A DNA stretch of 64,000 bases from Persicitalea sp963803495 (GCA_963803495.1 CAWDMP010000002.1:558001-622000); one strand, 5' to 3'. Positions 1 through 10,353 are shown, numbered from the stretch's first letter. The notes: generated by a model not told the origin, from the letters alone. Numbers and translations are program-made.

Positions 1-180
1 CAGTTCGGGCGTGGCGAAGTAGGTACTTTTGCCGTGGCTCAGGGCATCCCAGCGCTGGTCGTCCACGAGCAGGATGATGAAATTAGGTGATGCCGCGCTC
101 GGTCGGGTTGTCGAATCGACAGTGCGGCTTGTTTTAGTGAAGTACCCCGTTAGCAGGTAAAAAAGCAGAATGACAGGCAT
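1..180 (-). CDS. Sulfatase, N-terminal part (runs off left edge)
   Basis: The frame starts at an ATG at 180 and runs off the left edge, so only the first 60 residues are visible. They show a hydrophobic leader (PVILLFYLLTGYF) and then PNFIILLVDDQRWDAL, the first beta-strand and metal-binding Asp-Asp pair of the formylglycine (S1-type) sulfatase fold. The catalytic Cys motif lies outside the window, so activity cannot be judged. The gene begins 45 nt after the stop of the FAD-dependent oxidoreductase and is probably the next gene of the same operon. In this family a secreted enzyme hydrolyses sulfate esters on carbohydrates. Sulfatase fold is fairly sure; the substrate is unknown. Confidence 0.8.
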   Translation of the reverse strand, partial: MPVILLFYLLTGYFTKTSRTVDSTTRPSAASPNFIILLVDDQRWDALSHGKSTYFATPEL

Positions 181-225
181 AGGTTCTTGACAACTTTTCT
201 TGAGGTTTTTTTTTCACTATTCTTA

Positions 226-1923
226 TTACTCACCCATATCCTTCATTGTAAGTACCTGCCCCTTCTCGCGTAGCATTTTTCCCAACGTCTCGTAAGGTAC
301 TTCCTGCACAACGATGCCTCGCTCAATAGCGATTTTAGCCGCTGCGGCCGCCGATTGACCCAAAATCATGAAGACGGGTTCCATGCGGATGGAGCCGTAG
401 GCGATGTGGCTGGACGACACGCAGACGGGTACCAGCAGGTTCTGGCATTCCTCACTTTTGGGCACCAACGCCCCGTAGGAAATACCGTACGGTTTGGTAT
501 GTACCCCTATGTTCCCTTCATTTTGTACAAAGCCTTCCAAAGTCACGTAGCGCTGAATATTGTGGGAATCCATGCTGTACGAACCCATACCCACCGAGCG
601 GGGTACTTCGCGCTTGCCCAGCGTCTCGTGCTCGGTCGTCACGTAATCGCTCACCATGCGGCGGGCTTCGCGGATGTAAAGTTGGTGCGGCCAGTTGCCG
701 TTGTCGGTGAACTCGTCTTTGGCTAATCCCCATTTTTTGAATTCATTTCGCACTATTCCAGGTACCCTTTCATCTTGCGACGCAAACCAATAAAGCCCCA
801 TTTGGTACTGCCGATGCTCGTCAATGATTTCTTTTCTGCGTTTATAGCTGGCCTCGGGGTAGTCGTAGTTCATGCCGATGTTGTCGCTGCTGAACGGCCC
901 GCGATTGTTGCTGTCTGTTTTACGGTTGGGGACGGGGTCGATCTTGGAGAAATACTTATAAATATCCGTCACGCCCGAGTTAAAAACCCGCAGCAGAAGT
1001 TCATACTGATTCGGGTCGTAGTTTTCGGGTTTGGCGAAAGGAACGCGATTTTCGGGGAAATCGGTCATGCACGTCCTAAAGCAGTAGGCCTGTACTTTGT
1101 CGTCGCCCGCTCCAAACTCTCCCGGATGCGCCGCCGAAATGCGGGGAAGCAGACCGCTGGTCGAATCGCCTGGTACTTTGTAAGGCGAGATCGGGGATTT
1201 GAAATAATGAAGGTGATGCAACACGCCCGTCTGCACGCCGTTCCATTTCTCGTCATACTTTTGGGTACTTTCCCGGCCGACATGGTAGGAAACGTCCGCC
1301 GCCGCCAGCAAATCGCCTTCGTAGGTGGCATCGATAAATATTTTTCCGGCAAAGGTCTTGCCCGAAAGCGTAGTGATCGAGATGATTTTATCGCCCTCCT
1401 TCTTCACTCCCTTCTCCCGATTCAACCACTCGTCCCGAAGTACCTCGATCTTATGTTCGGCGAGCATTTCGTCGAATATTTGCTCAGCTACATGCGGTTC
1501 AAAGGCCCACATGGTTTGGTCAGCATCGTCGACACTACTGACTTTTCTGGTTTTATCGTGAGCTCCGTACGCTTCTTTCTTTTGCCAAATCCAGGCGGAG
1601 TCTTCGCGGTAATGCTCCCAGACACGGTGGTAAAATTCCCACGAAAGCCCGCCGATGGTCGTTTTCTTTCCGGCATCTGTCCAGCCTAGCCCACCGGACG
1701 ACAGCCCGCCCAAGTGAATATCGGGCGAAACTACCAGGACGGTATTGCCATTCCGGGCTGCCTCGACCGCCGCCGTGACTGCCGCCGAAGTACCGCCGTA
1801 GATGATGATGTCGGCTTGATAGTCGTCAGATGATTGTTCGTTGCGGGCGCAGCTTGCCACTAAAAGAAGCAGACAAACTACCATCAGATAAAGTCTAATC
1901 TGTGAGTTTGATTTAATTTTCAT
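226..1923 (-). CDS. FAD-dependent oxidoreductase, secreted lipoprotein (FAD_oxidored family)
   Basis: A 565-residue protein with a signal peptide ending in a lipobox (LLLLVASC), so probably anchored to a membrane outside the cytoplasm. The N-terminus holds a dinucleotide-binding fold (DIIIYGGTSAAVTAAVEAAR, about residues 38-57), then LGGLSSGGLGWTD, typical of the FAD_oxidored (PF12831-like) family often found beside glycan-degradation genes. A second FAD contact, KIFIDATYEGDLLAAADVSY, lies near residue 195, and the C-terminus has the conserved SSSHIAYGSIRMEPVFMILGQSAA stretch in two halves. The electron acceptor and substrate are unknown. It is clearly paralogous to the gene two positions upstream in the operon, with a sulfatase between them. 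Start chosen at the ATG directly before the signal peptide. Family confident, role in sulfated-glycan processing inferred from context. Confidence 0.88.
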   Translation of the reverse strand: MKIKSNSQIRLYLMVVCLLLLVASCARNEQSSDDYQADIIIYGGTSAAVTAAVEAARNGNTVLVVSPDIHLGGLSSGGLGWTDAGKKTTIGGLSWEFYHRVWEHYREDSAWIWQKKEAYGAHDKTRKVSSVDDADQTMWAFEPHVAEQIFDEMLAEHKIEVLRDEWLNREKGVKKEGDKIISITTLSGKTFAGKIFIDATYEGDLLAAADVSYHVGRESTQKYDEKWNGVQTGVLHHLHYFKSPISPYKVPGDSTSGLLPRISAAHPGEFGAGDDKVQAYCFRTCMTDFPENRVPFAKPENYDPNQYELLLRVFNSGVTDIYKYFSKIDPVPNRKTDSNNRGPFSSDNIGMNYDYPEASYKRRKEIIDEHRQYQMGLYWFASQDERVPGIVRNEFKKWGLAKDEFTDNGNWPHQLYIREARRMVSDYVTTEHETLGKREVPRSVGMGSYSMDSHNIQRYVTLEGFVQNEGNIGVHTKPYGISYGALVPKSEECQNLLVPVCVSSSHIAYGSIRMEPVFMILGQSAAAAAKIAIERGIVVQEVPYETLGKMLREKGQVLTMKDMGE

Positions 1924-1955
1924 GCCGTTAGCTTTCAGGTACGGTTTCCTTTAAT

Positions 1956-3650
1956 TCATTTTCTGGATTTCTTCTCCTTTCTCATCTTCACCAGGTCTTT
2001 GTGCGAAATACTATTCGTTCTCTTGAACCAACTTTCAAATGCCTTCCGCATTTCCATCACCCGCTCAGGCTGCTTACGCGCCAGGTCGTTGGTTTCGGTG
2101 CGGTCTTCGACCAGATTGTAGAGTTCCCAGGGTAGTTCGGTTTCCGTGTCATCGTTATAGCGAGAGACGATTTTCCAATCGCCCTGGCGGGCGGCGCGGT
2201 TGCCGAGATGATTCCAGAATAGGATTTGGTGGCCTTTCCGCTGTTTTCCTTCAAGAATCGGCACCAGGCTTTTGCCCTCCACGGGGAGGGTACTTTGGCC
2301 GTTGAGCGTCTTGGGATGTGTAGCCCCGGCAAGTTCAGCGACCGTCGGCATGAGGTCGATGACATGGCCGACCTGATTATCGACTCGGCCCGCCTGAATC
2401 ATCTTGGGGTAGCGGACGATGAGGGGCGTGGCGTTGCCGCCCTCGTGGGTGTAGCGTTTGAACCATTGGAAGGGGGTATTGCTCACGCTCGCCCAGCTAA
2501 ACTCGTAGGCATCGAAGGAGTCGGGCCGCCCTGTCAGCACGCCCGCTTTGCCCTTGTGGACGATCTCGCCACAGCCGCCGTTGTCCGACAGAAAGAAAAT
2601 GATGGTGTTGTCTAACTCCCCCGTTTCTTGCAAGAAATCAACCAGGCGACCGATATTTTGATCCATGCGGTCGATCATAGCGGCGTAGGTAGCCATCATG
2701 CGGTCGTAGTACTTTTTCTCTTGCTCGCTCAATTTGTCCCAGTCTTTCGACAACGGATTGCGTGGACTCAGTTTCCAGTCCGGCGAGATGAGGCCCATGT
2801 CCAATTGCCGCCGGTACCGTTGGGCGCGGATCGTGTCCCAGCCCGCCAGGTACTTTCCTTCGTACTTCTCGATGTCTTCCTCAAAGGCGTGCAGCGGCCA
2901 GTGCGGAGCCGTGTAGGGTAGGTAAAGGAAGAAAGGTTTGTTGGCGTCCGTTTTTCTGAGGTCCTGGATATTGCTCATTGCCCGGTCGGTGTAGGCATCG
3001 GTCGCGTACCATTGGGAGCCATCTTCATTCTTGAACAATTTGTAGGTAGTTCTCCCCGCCTCGATCCATTCACCCGGCGGCTCGACCGCCTCGTCCTCGA
3101 TGATGTACGGTCGGTCTGCGGCTATCCCGAAATAATGCCCGGTGGTGGTACTGCTGGCGTATTGTCGGTGAAACCCTCTTTTCATTGGCCAGGCGTGTTC
3201 GGGTGTGCCCAAGTGCCATTTGCCCGAAATCATCGTGTGGTGGCCGCTATGGCCCAGTACTTCGGCCATGGTAGCGGTATTTTTATTGAGAAAACCCCGG
3301 TAACCAGGCACCCCATCGTCGGCGTCCATCTCGCCCATGTTGGCCTGTACCGCGTACACGCCCGTCATCAGGGCAGCCCGCGTCGGGCAGCAGCGAGAAG
3401 CGTTGTAAAACTGGGTAAATTTGATTCCCTCGGCCGCCAGTTTGTCGATGTTGGGCGTCTGAATTTCAGACCCGAAACAGCCTATGTCGGAATAGCCCAT
3501 GTCGTCGGCCATGATCAGGACAATGTTGGGTCGCTTGGCCCTCATCTTCTCTGGGGCCGGAAGTTGGTAGGCCGCTATCACCCCAATCACCGCCAGCGAA
3601 AGTCCAAGAATCACAGCAGAGATTTTTAGATTTTTATTATTTCGTATCAT
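1956..3650 (-). CDS. Arylsulfatase-type sulfatase (formylglycine class)
   Basis: A 564-residue sulfatase with an N-terminal hydrophobic segment (about residues 10-28) acting as signal peptide or anchor. RPNIVLIMADDMGYSDIG gives the metal-binding Asp pair (D49, D50). The formylglycine motif C-x-P-x-R is present as C87-C-P-T-R91 followed by AALMTG, so the catalytic residue can be matured. Later blocks include SGKWHLG and FLSDNGG. It should hydrolyse sulfate esters outside the cytoplasm. Its start overlaps the stop of the upstream oxidoreductase by 14 nt and the next oxidoreductase begins 32 nt downstream, so all three are very likely co-expressed. It most resembles the frameshifted sulfatase near 61 kb (CCPSRASLLTGVYPQQAG versus CCPTRAALMTGVYAVQAN). 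The substrate cannot be read from sequence. Confidence 0.92.
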   Translation of the reverse strand: MIRNNKNLKISAVILGLSLAVIGVIAAYQLPAPEKMRAKRPNIVLIMADDMGYSDIGCFGSEIQTPNIDKLAAEGIKFTQFYNASRCCPTRAALMTGVYAVQANMGEMDADDGVPGYRGFLNKNTATMAEVLGHSGHHTMISGKWHLGTPEHAWPMKRGFHRQYASSTTTGHYFGIAADRPYIIEDEAVEPPGEWIEAGRTTYKLFKNEDGSQWYATDAYTDRAMSNIQDLRKTDANKPFFLYLPYTAPHWPLHAFEEDIEKYEGKYLAGWDTIRAQRYRRQLDMGLISPDWKLSPRNPLSKDWDKLSEQEKKYYDRMMATYAAMIDRMDQNIGRLVDFLQETGELDNTIIFFLSDNGGCGEIVHKGKAGVLTGRPDSFDAYEFSWASVSNTPFQWFKRYTHEGGNATPLIVRYPKMIQAGRVDNQVGHVIDLMPTVAELAGATHPKTLNGQSTLPVEGKSLVPILEGKQRKGHQILFWNHLGNRAARQGDWKIVSRYNDDTETELPWELYNLVEDRTETNDLARKQPERVMEMRKAFESWFKRTNSISHKDLVKMRKEKKSRK

Positions 3651-5316
3651 TCGACAGGATTTGCTTTTTGTCCAAAAGTACTCTCCTCAAGTCCGCGTAC
3701 GGCACCTCCTGCACGGCAACTCCTTTGTCGATCGCCAATGAAGCCGCTATGGCCGCCGATTGGCCTAATACCATGAAGACAGGTTCCATGCGGATGGAGC
3801 CGAAGGCGATGTGCGTCGCGCTCAGGCAAACGGGCACAAGTAGGTTGGCGCACTCGCTTCTTTTCGGCACAATGGCCCCGTAACCAACGGGGTAAGGTGC
3901 CGCCACATGCGCCTCGACGTTCCCCTCGTTTTTTACAAAACCATCTTCCGTCACGTAGCGCTGAATATGGTGCGAATCCATGCCGTAGGCGCCCATACCA
4001 ACTGGGTCTTCGACCGTTTTCAGGCCCTCACAGTGGTACTGGGTCATGACCAAATCGCTGACCATCCGCCGGGCTTCCCGCACGTAAAGTTGCTGCTGCC
4101 AGCCGTCGGCCCGTTCGAATTCATCCTTGGAAGTACCCCAGCGGGAAAACTCTTTTCTGATGAAATCGGGCATCCGCTCGTGGTAGGCCAAGGTCCACAT
4201 CAGCCCCTGCTGAAACTGCCGATGCCGCTCGGCGATAAGCGCTCGCTCTTCGTAGCTGGCTTCGGGATAGGCGTAGTTTTGCCCGATGAAGTCGGTGGAA
4301 AATCCGGTGCGGTTGTTGGTGTCGGTTTTGCGGTTGGGCATCCCCGAATTGATCCAGGGAAAGCCTTTTTCCCCGGCCTCGTAGTTGCGTATCAGCAGTT
4401 CGTAGTCGCGCTCGTTGTAGCCAGCGGGCTTAGCAAACGGAATGCGGTTGTCGGGATGGTCAGTGAGGCACATGCGGTAGCAGTAGGCTTGCACCCGCTT
4501 GTCGCCCGCGCCGTGCGTACCGGGGCCGTCGGGGTCGATGAAAGGCAGCAGACCACTCGATTTATCGCCTTTGACCACGTAGGGATCTACGCCTGCTACG
4601 AAATTGTGATTTATCGCATTCCGGGAGCTTTGCCCGGTCATGGTCGTGTCCCGGTCTCGAGCGTGGACGCCGTTGAGCGTCTCGCCGTATTGGGCGTTGG
4701 CTTCCCGACCTACGGTGTAGCTCACGCCCGCCGCCGCCATCAGGTCGCCCTCGTAAGTGGCGTCGATGAACATCTTACCCCGGTAGGTTTTACCCGAAAG
4801 CATGGTAATCGAGACGATGCGGTTGCCCTGCTTGCGGACGCCTTTGGCTCGATCCAGTTTTTGGTTGTAATCCACTTCCACCCCAGCCGTCTTCAACATA
4901 TCGTGGTACACGCTCAAAGCCGCCGACGGCTCGAAAGTCCACATGCTATTTTCATTCTTTCCGGTTCGAGTTTGGCCGCCGTCCAGGTACTCGTCCTTAT
5001 TTTGCCACTTCCAGTTGGCGGGGTTGTCGTAGTAGGTTTTGATGTTTTCGTAGAACTCCCGCGAAATCCCCCCAATCACGCGCTTGTTACCGATGTCTGT
5101 TTGGCCCAGGCCACCCGTGGTCAGGCCACCGACACGGGAAGTCGGCTCGATCAGGACGATGGTTTTACCCATTCGTTTTGCCTCGATGGCGGCGGCGATC
5201 CCTGATGAGGTACCGCCATACACGACGAGGTCGACTTCGTTTTTATTCTGGATGGGTTTGTTGCTGCTACACGATAGGAGGAAGACGCAGAGTAGAAGAA
5301 TGATATTTTTTTTCAT
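3637..5316 (-). CDS. FAD-dependent oxidoreductase, secreted lipoprotein (paralogue)
   Basis: A 559-residue protein with a lipoprotein signal (LLCVFLLSCSS) and an FAD-binding N-terminus (VDLVVYGGTSSGIAAAIEAK, then VGGLTTGGLGQTDIGNK). KMFIDATYEGDLMAAAGVSY and FGSIRMEPVFMVLGQSAA match the oxidoreductase at 226-1923 almost block for block, so the two are paralogues of similar length. Reaction and acceptor are unknown; no cofactor domain other than FAD is evident. It is the first effector gene after susD of cassette 1 (122 nt gap) and its 3' end overlaps the following sulfatase gene by 14 nt, which suggests translational coupling. The pairing hints at oxidation of a sugar before or after desulfation, but that is inference. 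Confidence 0.88.
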   Translation of the reverse strand: MKKNIILLLCVFLLSCSSNKPIQNKNEVDLVVYGGTSSGIAAAIEAKRMGKTIVLIEPTSRVGGLTTGGLGQTDIGNKRVIGGISREFYENIKTYYDNPANWKWQNKDEYLDGGQTRTGKNENSMWTFEPSAALSVYHDMLKTAGVEVDYNQKLDRAKGVRKQGNRIVSITMLSGKTYRGKMFIDATYEGDLMAAAGVSYTVGREANAQYGETLNGVHARDRDTTMTGQSSRNAINHNFVAGVDPYVVKGDKSSGLLPFIDPDGPGTHGAGDKRVQAYCYRMCLTDHPDNRIPFAKPAGYNERDYELLIRNYEAGEKGFPWINSGMPNRKTDTNNRTGFSTDFIGQNYAYPEASYEERALIAERHRQFQQGLMWTLAYHERMPDFIRKEFSRWGTSKDEFERADGWQQQLYVREARRMVSDLVMTQYHCEGLKTVEDPVGMGAYGMDSHHIQRYVTEDGFVKNEGNVEAHVAAPYPVGYGAIVPKRSECANLLVPVCLSATHIAFGSIRMEPVFMVLGQSAAIAASLAIDKGVAVQEVPYADLRRVLLDKKQILSNDTK

Positions 5317-5438
5317 ATGCAGATATTGGACTTTTGGTGTGACTAAAAATCAAGTGATTGAATCTTTCATCAAACAAAAAGCTAATGCGAATGACTTCTA
5401 CTTGACTCCCCATCTGTTGTAATTCGACCCTGATAGCA

Positions 5439-6905
5439 TCAATAACCGGGGTTTTGATCGGCTTGCGTCATGGCAGAGTTATTGTTGATTTCATCCACCG
5501 GGATTGGGAACAGTAGGCTTACATCGCTCCAAGCCTTACCCGTGGCTTTAACTTTTTCGGCGGCGGTACCCGTGCGCAGCAGGTCGTTCCAGCGCTTCAT
5601 TTCCATCACAAATTCGTAGGCCCGTTCCTGGATCACCACGTCGCGGAAGGCTTTTTGCGACAAGCCCGTTTTGGTATCGACATTCGCCGTAGCATTCAGG
5701 GGTAGTCCATATCCGCGACGACGCACAATATTCAGCCGCTCCGTAGCCAGAGCCGAAGGCCCACCCTCGGCCTGGCTGGCGGCTTCGGCGTACACCAGGT
5801 AAGCTTCGGCGAGTCGGAACAACGGAATATTGTTCTGATGACAGTCACCACAGGTAGAAGCGGGATCCTGGTATTTTTTAAACAACGGCTTAGGTTCGGG
5901 CAAAAATGCCGTATCACCCGGTGCTTTCACAATGTAGTTGTACGTGTTGTATTGCTGGCGCAGGTCCTTTTTATCCCAAGTTCCCAGGTAGGAGGTCATC
6001 ACGGGCAGCCAGGCAAAGAAACCACCCGCTCCCAACGATACGCCACCTACCGTGCGGTGTAAAAAAACCGAAATGCTATTTCCGTTGGTAGGCGTATGAT
6101 GAATCGACCATATATCTTCCTCGTAAGTGACCACATCCGCGCCGTACATCTTCGTCAAGAAATCATTTGGTTGTTTTACTTCCACCAACCTATAAGGGCC
6201 ATTTTTTATAACGTCGTCGGCCAAGTCACGCGCCTTAGCCCATTCTTCGGTAGTCAGGTAGGCATCAGCCAGAAGCATTTTAGCCGCCCAGGAAGTGGCC
6301 CGCCCGCTCTGATTGGCAGCGAACGATGGCGCTAAGTCGGGAATAGCGGCGACGAGATCGGCTTTGACGAAATCCCAAACCTCCTTGGCTGACCGGCGGG
6401 GGGAAGGCACGTCAGCGAGTGAGGTAAGTTCTTTGCTACGAATCGGCACTCCGTCCCAGTACTTTACCAGACTGGAATAGAAGTAAGCACGCAAGAGCCT
6501 GGCTTCGGCGATGATCTGCTTTTTCTCGGTTTCATTCATCGCAATACCCGGTACGTTGTCAAGTACCGCGTTGGCTCGATTGATGCCTTCGTATATTTCA
6601 TTCCAGGAGTTGAATACCCTGGTTTGGTTGGTGTTGTCGAGCGGTCTGTCATACACGCTGATCGTTTGCTGGCTACCCCGGCCATTGGAGTATTCGGCGC
6701 GGTTTTCTAGCAGCGACATGAACCAGATCGTAGGGAATGAACCTCCCCCGAGCGTGGCGTACACGGCAGTAAGGGCAGCAGTGGCATCACTGCCTGTTTT
6801 GTAAAAATTGTTTTTCGCAATAAAGCTTTTCGGAGACTCTTCGAGGGCATCGCTGCACTGGACAAAAAGTCCGCTTATAAAAATAAATAGGAATATACGT
6901 TTCAT
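5439..6905 (-). CDS. SusD/RagB family outer-membrane lipoprotein (cassette 1)
   Basis: A 488-residue lipoprotein (signal MKRIFLFIFISGLFVQC) with the SusD pattern: an N-terminal TPR-like region (SWNEIYEGINRANAVLDNV, AEARLLRAYFYSSLVKYWDG), a central variable region, and the C-terminal block FRLAEAYLVYAEAASQAEGG followed by ERAYEFVMEMKRWNDLLRTG. SusD proteins sit on the cell surface as a lid on SusC and bind the oligosaccharide to be imported. The gene lies 22 nt after the stop of its susC partner, as expected for a co-transcribed pair. It is intact, although the partner is badly frameshifted. A CGDCH motif in its C-terminal half is probably coincidental rather than a heme site. Glycan specificity cannot be inferred. 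Confidence 0.93.
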   Translation of the reverse strand: MKRIFLFIFISGLFVQCSDALEESPKSFIAKNNFYKTGSDATAALTAVYATLGGGSFPTIWFMSLLENRAEYSNGRGSQQTISVYDRPLDNTNQTRVFNSWNEIYEGINRANAVLDNVPGIAMNETEKKQIIAEARLLRAYFYSSLVKYWDGVPIRSKELTSLADVPSPRRSAKEVWDFVKADLVAAIPDLAPSFAANQSGRATSWAAKMLLADAYLTTEEWAKARDLADDVIKNGPYRLVEVKQPNDFLTKMYGADVVTYEEDIWSIHHTPTNGNSISVFLHRTVGGVSLGAGGFFAWLPVMTSYLGTWDKKDLRQQYNTYNYIVKAPGDTAFLPEPKPLFKKYQDPASTCGDCHQNNIPLFRLAEAYLVYAEAASQAEGGPSALATERLNIVRRRGYGLPLNATANVDTKTGLSQKAFRDVVIQERAYEFVMEMKRWNDLLRTGTAAEKVKATGKAWSDVSLLFPIPVDEINNNSAMTQADQNPGY

Positions 6906-6927
6906 GATAATTTCTGTTTAGACTGGC

Positions 6928-9900
6928 TTAAAATCCTGCTTTGATACCAAAAGTGAATGTGCGGGCGGCGGGGTAACCCGTCTCGTCGATGCCGATGCGC
7001 AGATCACCGGTACCTGACCGCGTACTTACCTCGGGATCGAGGCCGGGGTAGTTTGTAAATGTGAGTAGGTTCTGTGCACTGGCGTAAAGCTGCAGGCTTT
7101 GAATCCACTTGATGTTAGAGCTGACAAACGGAAAGTTGTAGGCCAACCTCACGTTCTTGACCCGGAAGTAGGAGCCGTCTTCCACAAACCGGTCCGAGAC
7201 ACGAAAACTGGAGTTTATGCTGATTTTGGGATAGGCGGCATTGGGGTCGGGCGCATCGGGCCGCCAGCGATTGTTATACACATCCACGAGTTGGTTTTCA
7301 CCTGTATTGAACGAATTGCTGATCGAGCCTCCCGTGGCAAAGTACATATCGTTGCCCTGCACTCCTTCGAGAAATAGGTTCAGTTCGAAGTTCTTAAAGC
7401 GAAAATTGTTATTTACACTGAAAATGAAGTCGGGATACGGGTTTCCGATAATGGTTTGGTCGCTGTTATTGATCGATCCGTCGCCGTTCAGATCGACGTA
7501 TTTGATTTGACCCTTCTCATCCAGGCCATCTTCCCTGAACCCGTAGAAGAGCCCCAGCGGCTGTCCTTCGCGGGCAATGTTGATCGATGCACCGAACGGT
7601 AGGCTGATGCCGCTACCGAAAATGTCGCTGCCGCCAATGTCGATGACTTTATTGCGGTTGGTGGACATCTGGGCGAAAACGTCCCATTTGAATTCTTGCT
7701 CCAGGATATCCGCCCCAATCCCCAGTTCGATAGCCGTTATTCTGGATTTCGCCCAGATTGGTTACGATCGAGTGGAAACCCGACGAACCGGGCAAAGTGA
7801 CTTGCGGCCAGCAGGTCAGTTGGTAGACTTTGGTAGTAGTCTAACGTCAGTCGAACGCGCTCATTCAAGCAAGCCGGCGTCGAGTCCGATATCAAATTGC
7901 GTGGTCGTTTCCCATTTCAGATTATCGTTGGGTAGCGCTACCGGAGCAAAGCCAATGACATCGGTCTTGCCAAACGTGGCGCGTTCAACGCCCAGGCGGT
8001 TCAGCGACTGGAACGGCGACAGGGTCGTACTACCCGTCTGCCCGTAACTAACCCGGAGCTTCAGGCTCGAAATAGACTGGATGTCTTTCATGAACTGTTC
8101 CTCGGAAAGCTTGTAGGCAAAGGCTCCCGAGGGAAATACACCCCACTTGTTGTTGGCCCCAAAGCGCGACGATCCGTCGGCCCGAACACTGGCCGTGAAG
8201 AGAAAGCGGTCGTTCAGGGAGTAGTTGACCCGGCCAAGCCACGACAATAAGGCCCATTCGCTGTAATTGGACAGCGTTGGGATCAGTGACTTCGGAGGCA
8301 CCCAGATTGTTGTTGAGCAAAATGTCGTTCAAGAAACCACTACCACCTTGTCGGTTAAAGTTACTCACATCGTTCTGCCAGGTGAAGTCCGGCCACCGCG
8401 TTCAGCGAGGAGTTGCCAAATCCCTTCGTGTAGGTCAGGATATTCTCGTTGAGGTAAGAGGTACTTCGGTTGAAGGATGTACTGGCATTTCCGCTCGGCG
8501 AGGAAAGATGTAAGGTGGAGGGAGAGTAGAAGTTACCTTCGGAAAACGACTGCTCGGTTCCCAGTAAATCTTTGAACGAGAGTTCGTCCGTAATTTTGAA
8601 AGTCGCCGAGAAATCGGCCAATAGACTGGTGCGCTTCTGCTCATTCAAAAATCTGATTGTAGAGCAAAGGATGTTGCAGTACATTTGGGACTAAACGGAT
8701 ACGGAGCTACATTACTAAAATTGCCGTCCTGGTCTCGAACCGGTACGGTGGGCGGGGATACGATAGCCGACGACAGGATGTTGTTACCGCCGGTGGCCGT
8801 TGTTGGCTCGTTCGTTGTTGGAACGTAAAGCGCGAACCCACAAATGGGTCGAGAACGAGAAACGATCACTGACATCCTGGTTCAGACCGAAGCGAAATGA
8901 ACCCTCGATCGGTACCGGAATTGATGATAATTCCGTCTTGCGCAAAGTAGTTGCCCGATACCGAGTAGCGGGTCTTGTCATTACCTCCGCAAAAAGTAAG
9001 CACGTGATTCTGGATAGGAGCCGTCTGAAAAATCTGGTCCTGCCAGTCGGTATTCGCAAAGTCGGAACCGCTGAACTCAGGCTGCTTTCCATCGTTGACT
9101 AACTGCTCGTTGGCGATCTCGGCGTACTGCTGCCCGTTCAGCAAATCAAATTTCTTGGCCACATTCTGAAACCCGTAGTACGAATCGAAACTTACGCGAC
9201 TGCGACCTTTTTTACCCTGTCGGGTCGAAATAATCACGACGCCATTGGCGCCCCGCGCCCCATAGATGGCGGTCGCCGAAGCGTCTTTGAGAATGTCTAT
9301 GGAGGCGATGTCCGAAGGGTTCAAGAAGTCGATTCCGCCCGTAATCGGGAAGCCGTCCACCACGTATAGCGGATTATTGTTTCCCAGAAAAGAGTTGCCG
9401 CCCCGAACCTGCACCTGTACGGAAGACCCCGGTTGACCCGAAGTCTGGATGACCCGGACACCCGGTGCCCGCCCCCGCAGGGCTTGCTCTACGTCAGCTA
9501 CGGGTAATGCATTGATTTCGTCGGCGTCGATTTGAGCCACGGCACCCGTCAAATCTGAACGTTTTACCGTTCCGTAGCCGATGACGACCACCTCTTCCAG
9601 GGATTTTAAATCTGGTACGAGGGCAACGCTCAACGTAGTCCGACTGCCCACCACAATTTCTTGCGACACATAGCCTACAAACGAGAACACCAATGTCGCC
9701 GATTCGTCCGGAACGTCAAGCCTGTAGCTACCTGCCTGGTTGGTCGTCGTTCCGCGCTGAGTACCTTTGATCAGGATACTTACACCCGGCAACGCCTCGC
9801 CATCCTCCCCCGTTACGGTTCCCGTTACAATAATATTAGCCGGGCGTTGGATGGCTTCTACGGTGGGCAGAGAAAATTCGGGCCTTGCGGTAGTACCGAC

Positions 9901-10308
9901 GTCGATGACTTGTTGAAGTAGTCGTGGTTGGGTTTCGCTTTTCGTCTTCGGCTTTTCATTCTTATCCTTCACAATCGTGTACGAGGTGCGGTTGATCTTT
10001 TTGTATTTTAATCCTACCGTACGCAATACATTGGTCAGATTCTGGTCCAGACTACGATGCTTCTTGACGATCCTTGGATCGACTCTGACTCCGCTGACGG
10101 TTTGGGACTCGAACAGTAGATCGACATTGTACTGGGTGCGTAGTTCGGCTAGTACTTCGGCAAGCGGGCGGGTTATCGTTTTTTGGTTGGCGTCCTTGGT
10201 ACGATCCGCCTGTGCCATGGCGAGCGTCTGCGCGTGGGACGGAACCTCTGTCAGCAGGAGCATAGCCACCAAGCAGAATTTCAGGAGTTGGAATAAATTT
10301 TCTTTCAT
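6928..10308 (-). pseudogene. SusC/RagA TonB-linked receptor, multiply frameshifted (cassette 1)
   Basis: All parts of a SusC receptor are present but in several frames. The first 480 residues (8866-10308) are continuous: signal peptide, STN signalling domain (RPLAEVLAELRTQYNVDLLF), carboxypeptidase-like domain (VTGTVTGEDGEALPGVSILI), TonB-box region (EEVVVIGYGTVKRSDLTGAV) and plug (SATAIYGARGANGVVIIST). Barrel fragments follow in shifting frames at about 8645-8875, 8361-8684, 8048-8301, 7861-8301, 7690-7870 and finally 6928-7690. About six or more single-base shifts fall within 1.3 kb. Complete, the protein would be about 1,120 residues, a normal length. The STN domain indicates that it signals to the FecR next to it. 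Either the gene is decaying or this stretch is poorly sequenced; flanking intact genes favour the latter. Confidence 0.88.
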
Positions 10309-10353
10309 GATTTTCAGAAGTTAGGTTATCAGGTAATTTTGGGATATCGGCGC

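Noticed and set aside
1..180. A short independent 60-residue membrane protein
   Set aside because: The sequence continues off the edge and has the N-terminal sulfatase motif, so it is a truncated view of a larger gene.
5439..6905. Cytochrome-type heme site CGDCH in the cassette 1 SusD
   Set aside because: A single CxxCH in an otherwise ordinary SusD, with no cytochrome domain context; most likely chance.
6928..10308. Phase variation or programmed frameshifting of SusC
   Set aside because: The shifts are scattered over many different sites without a simple repeat tract or slippery sequence; sequence error or decay explains them better.
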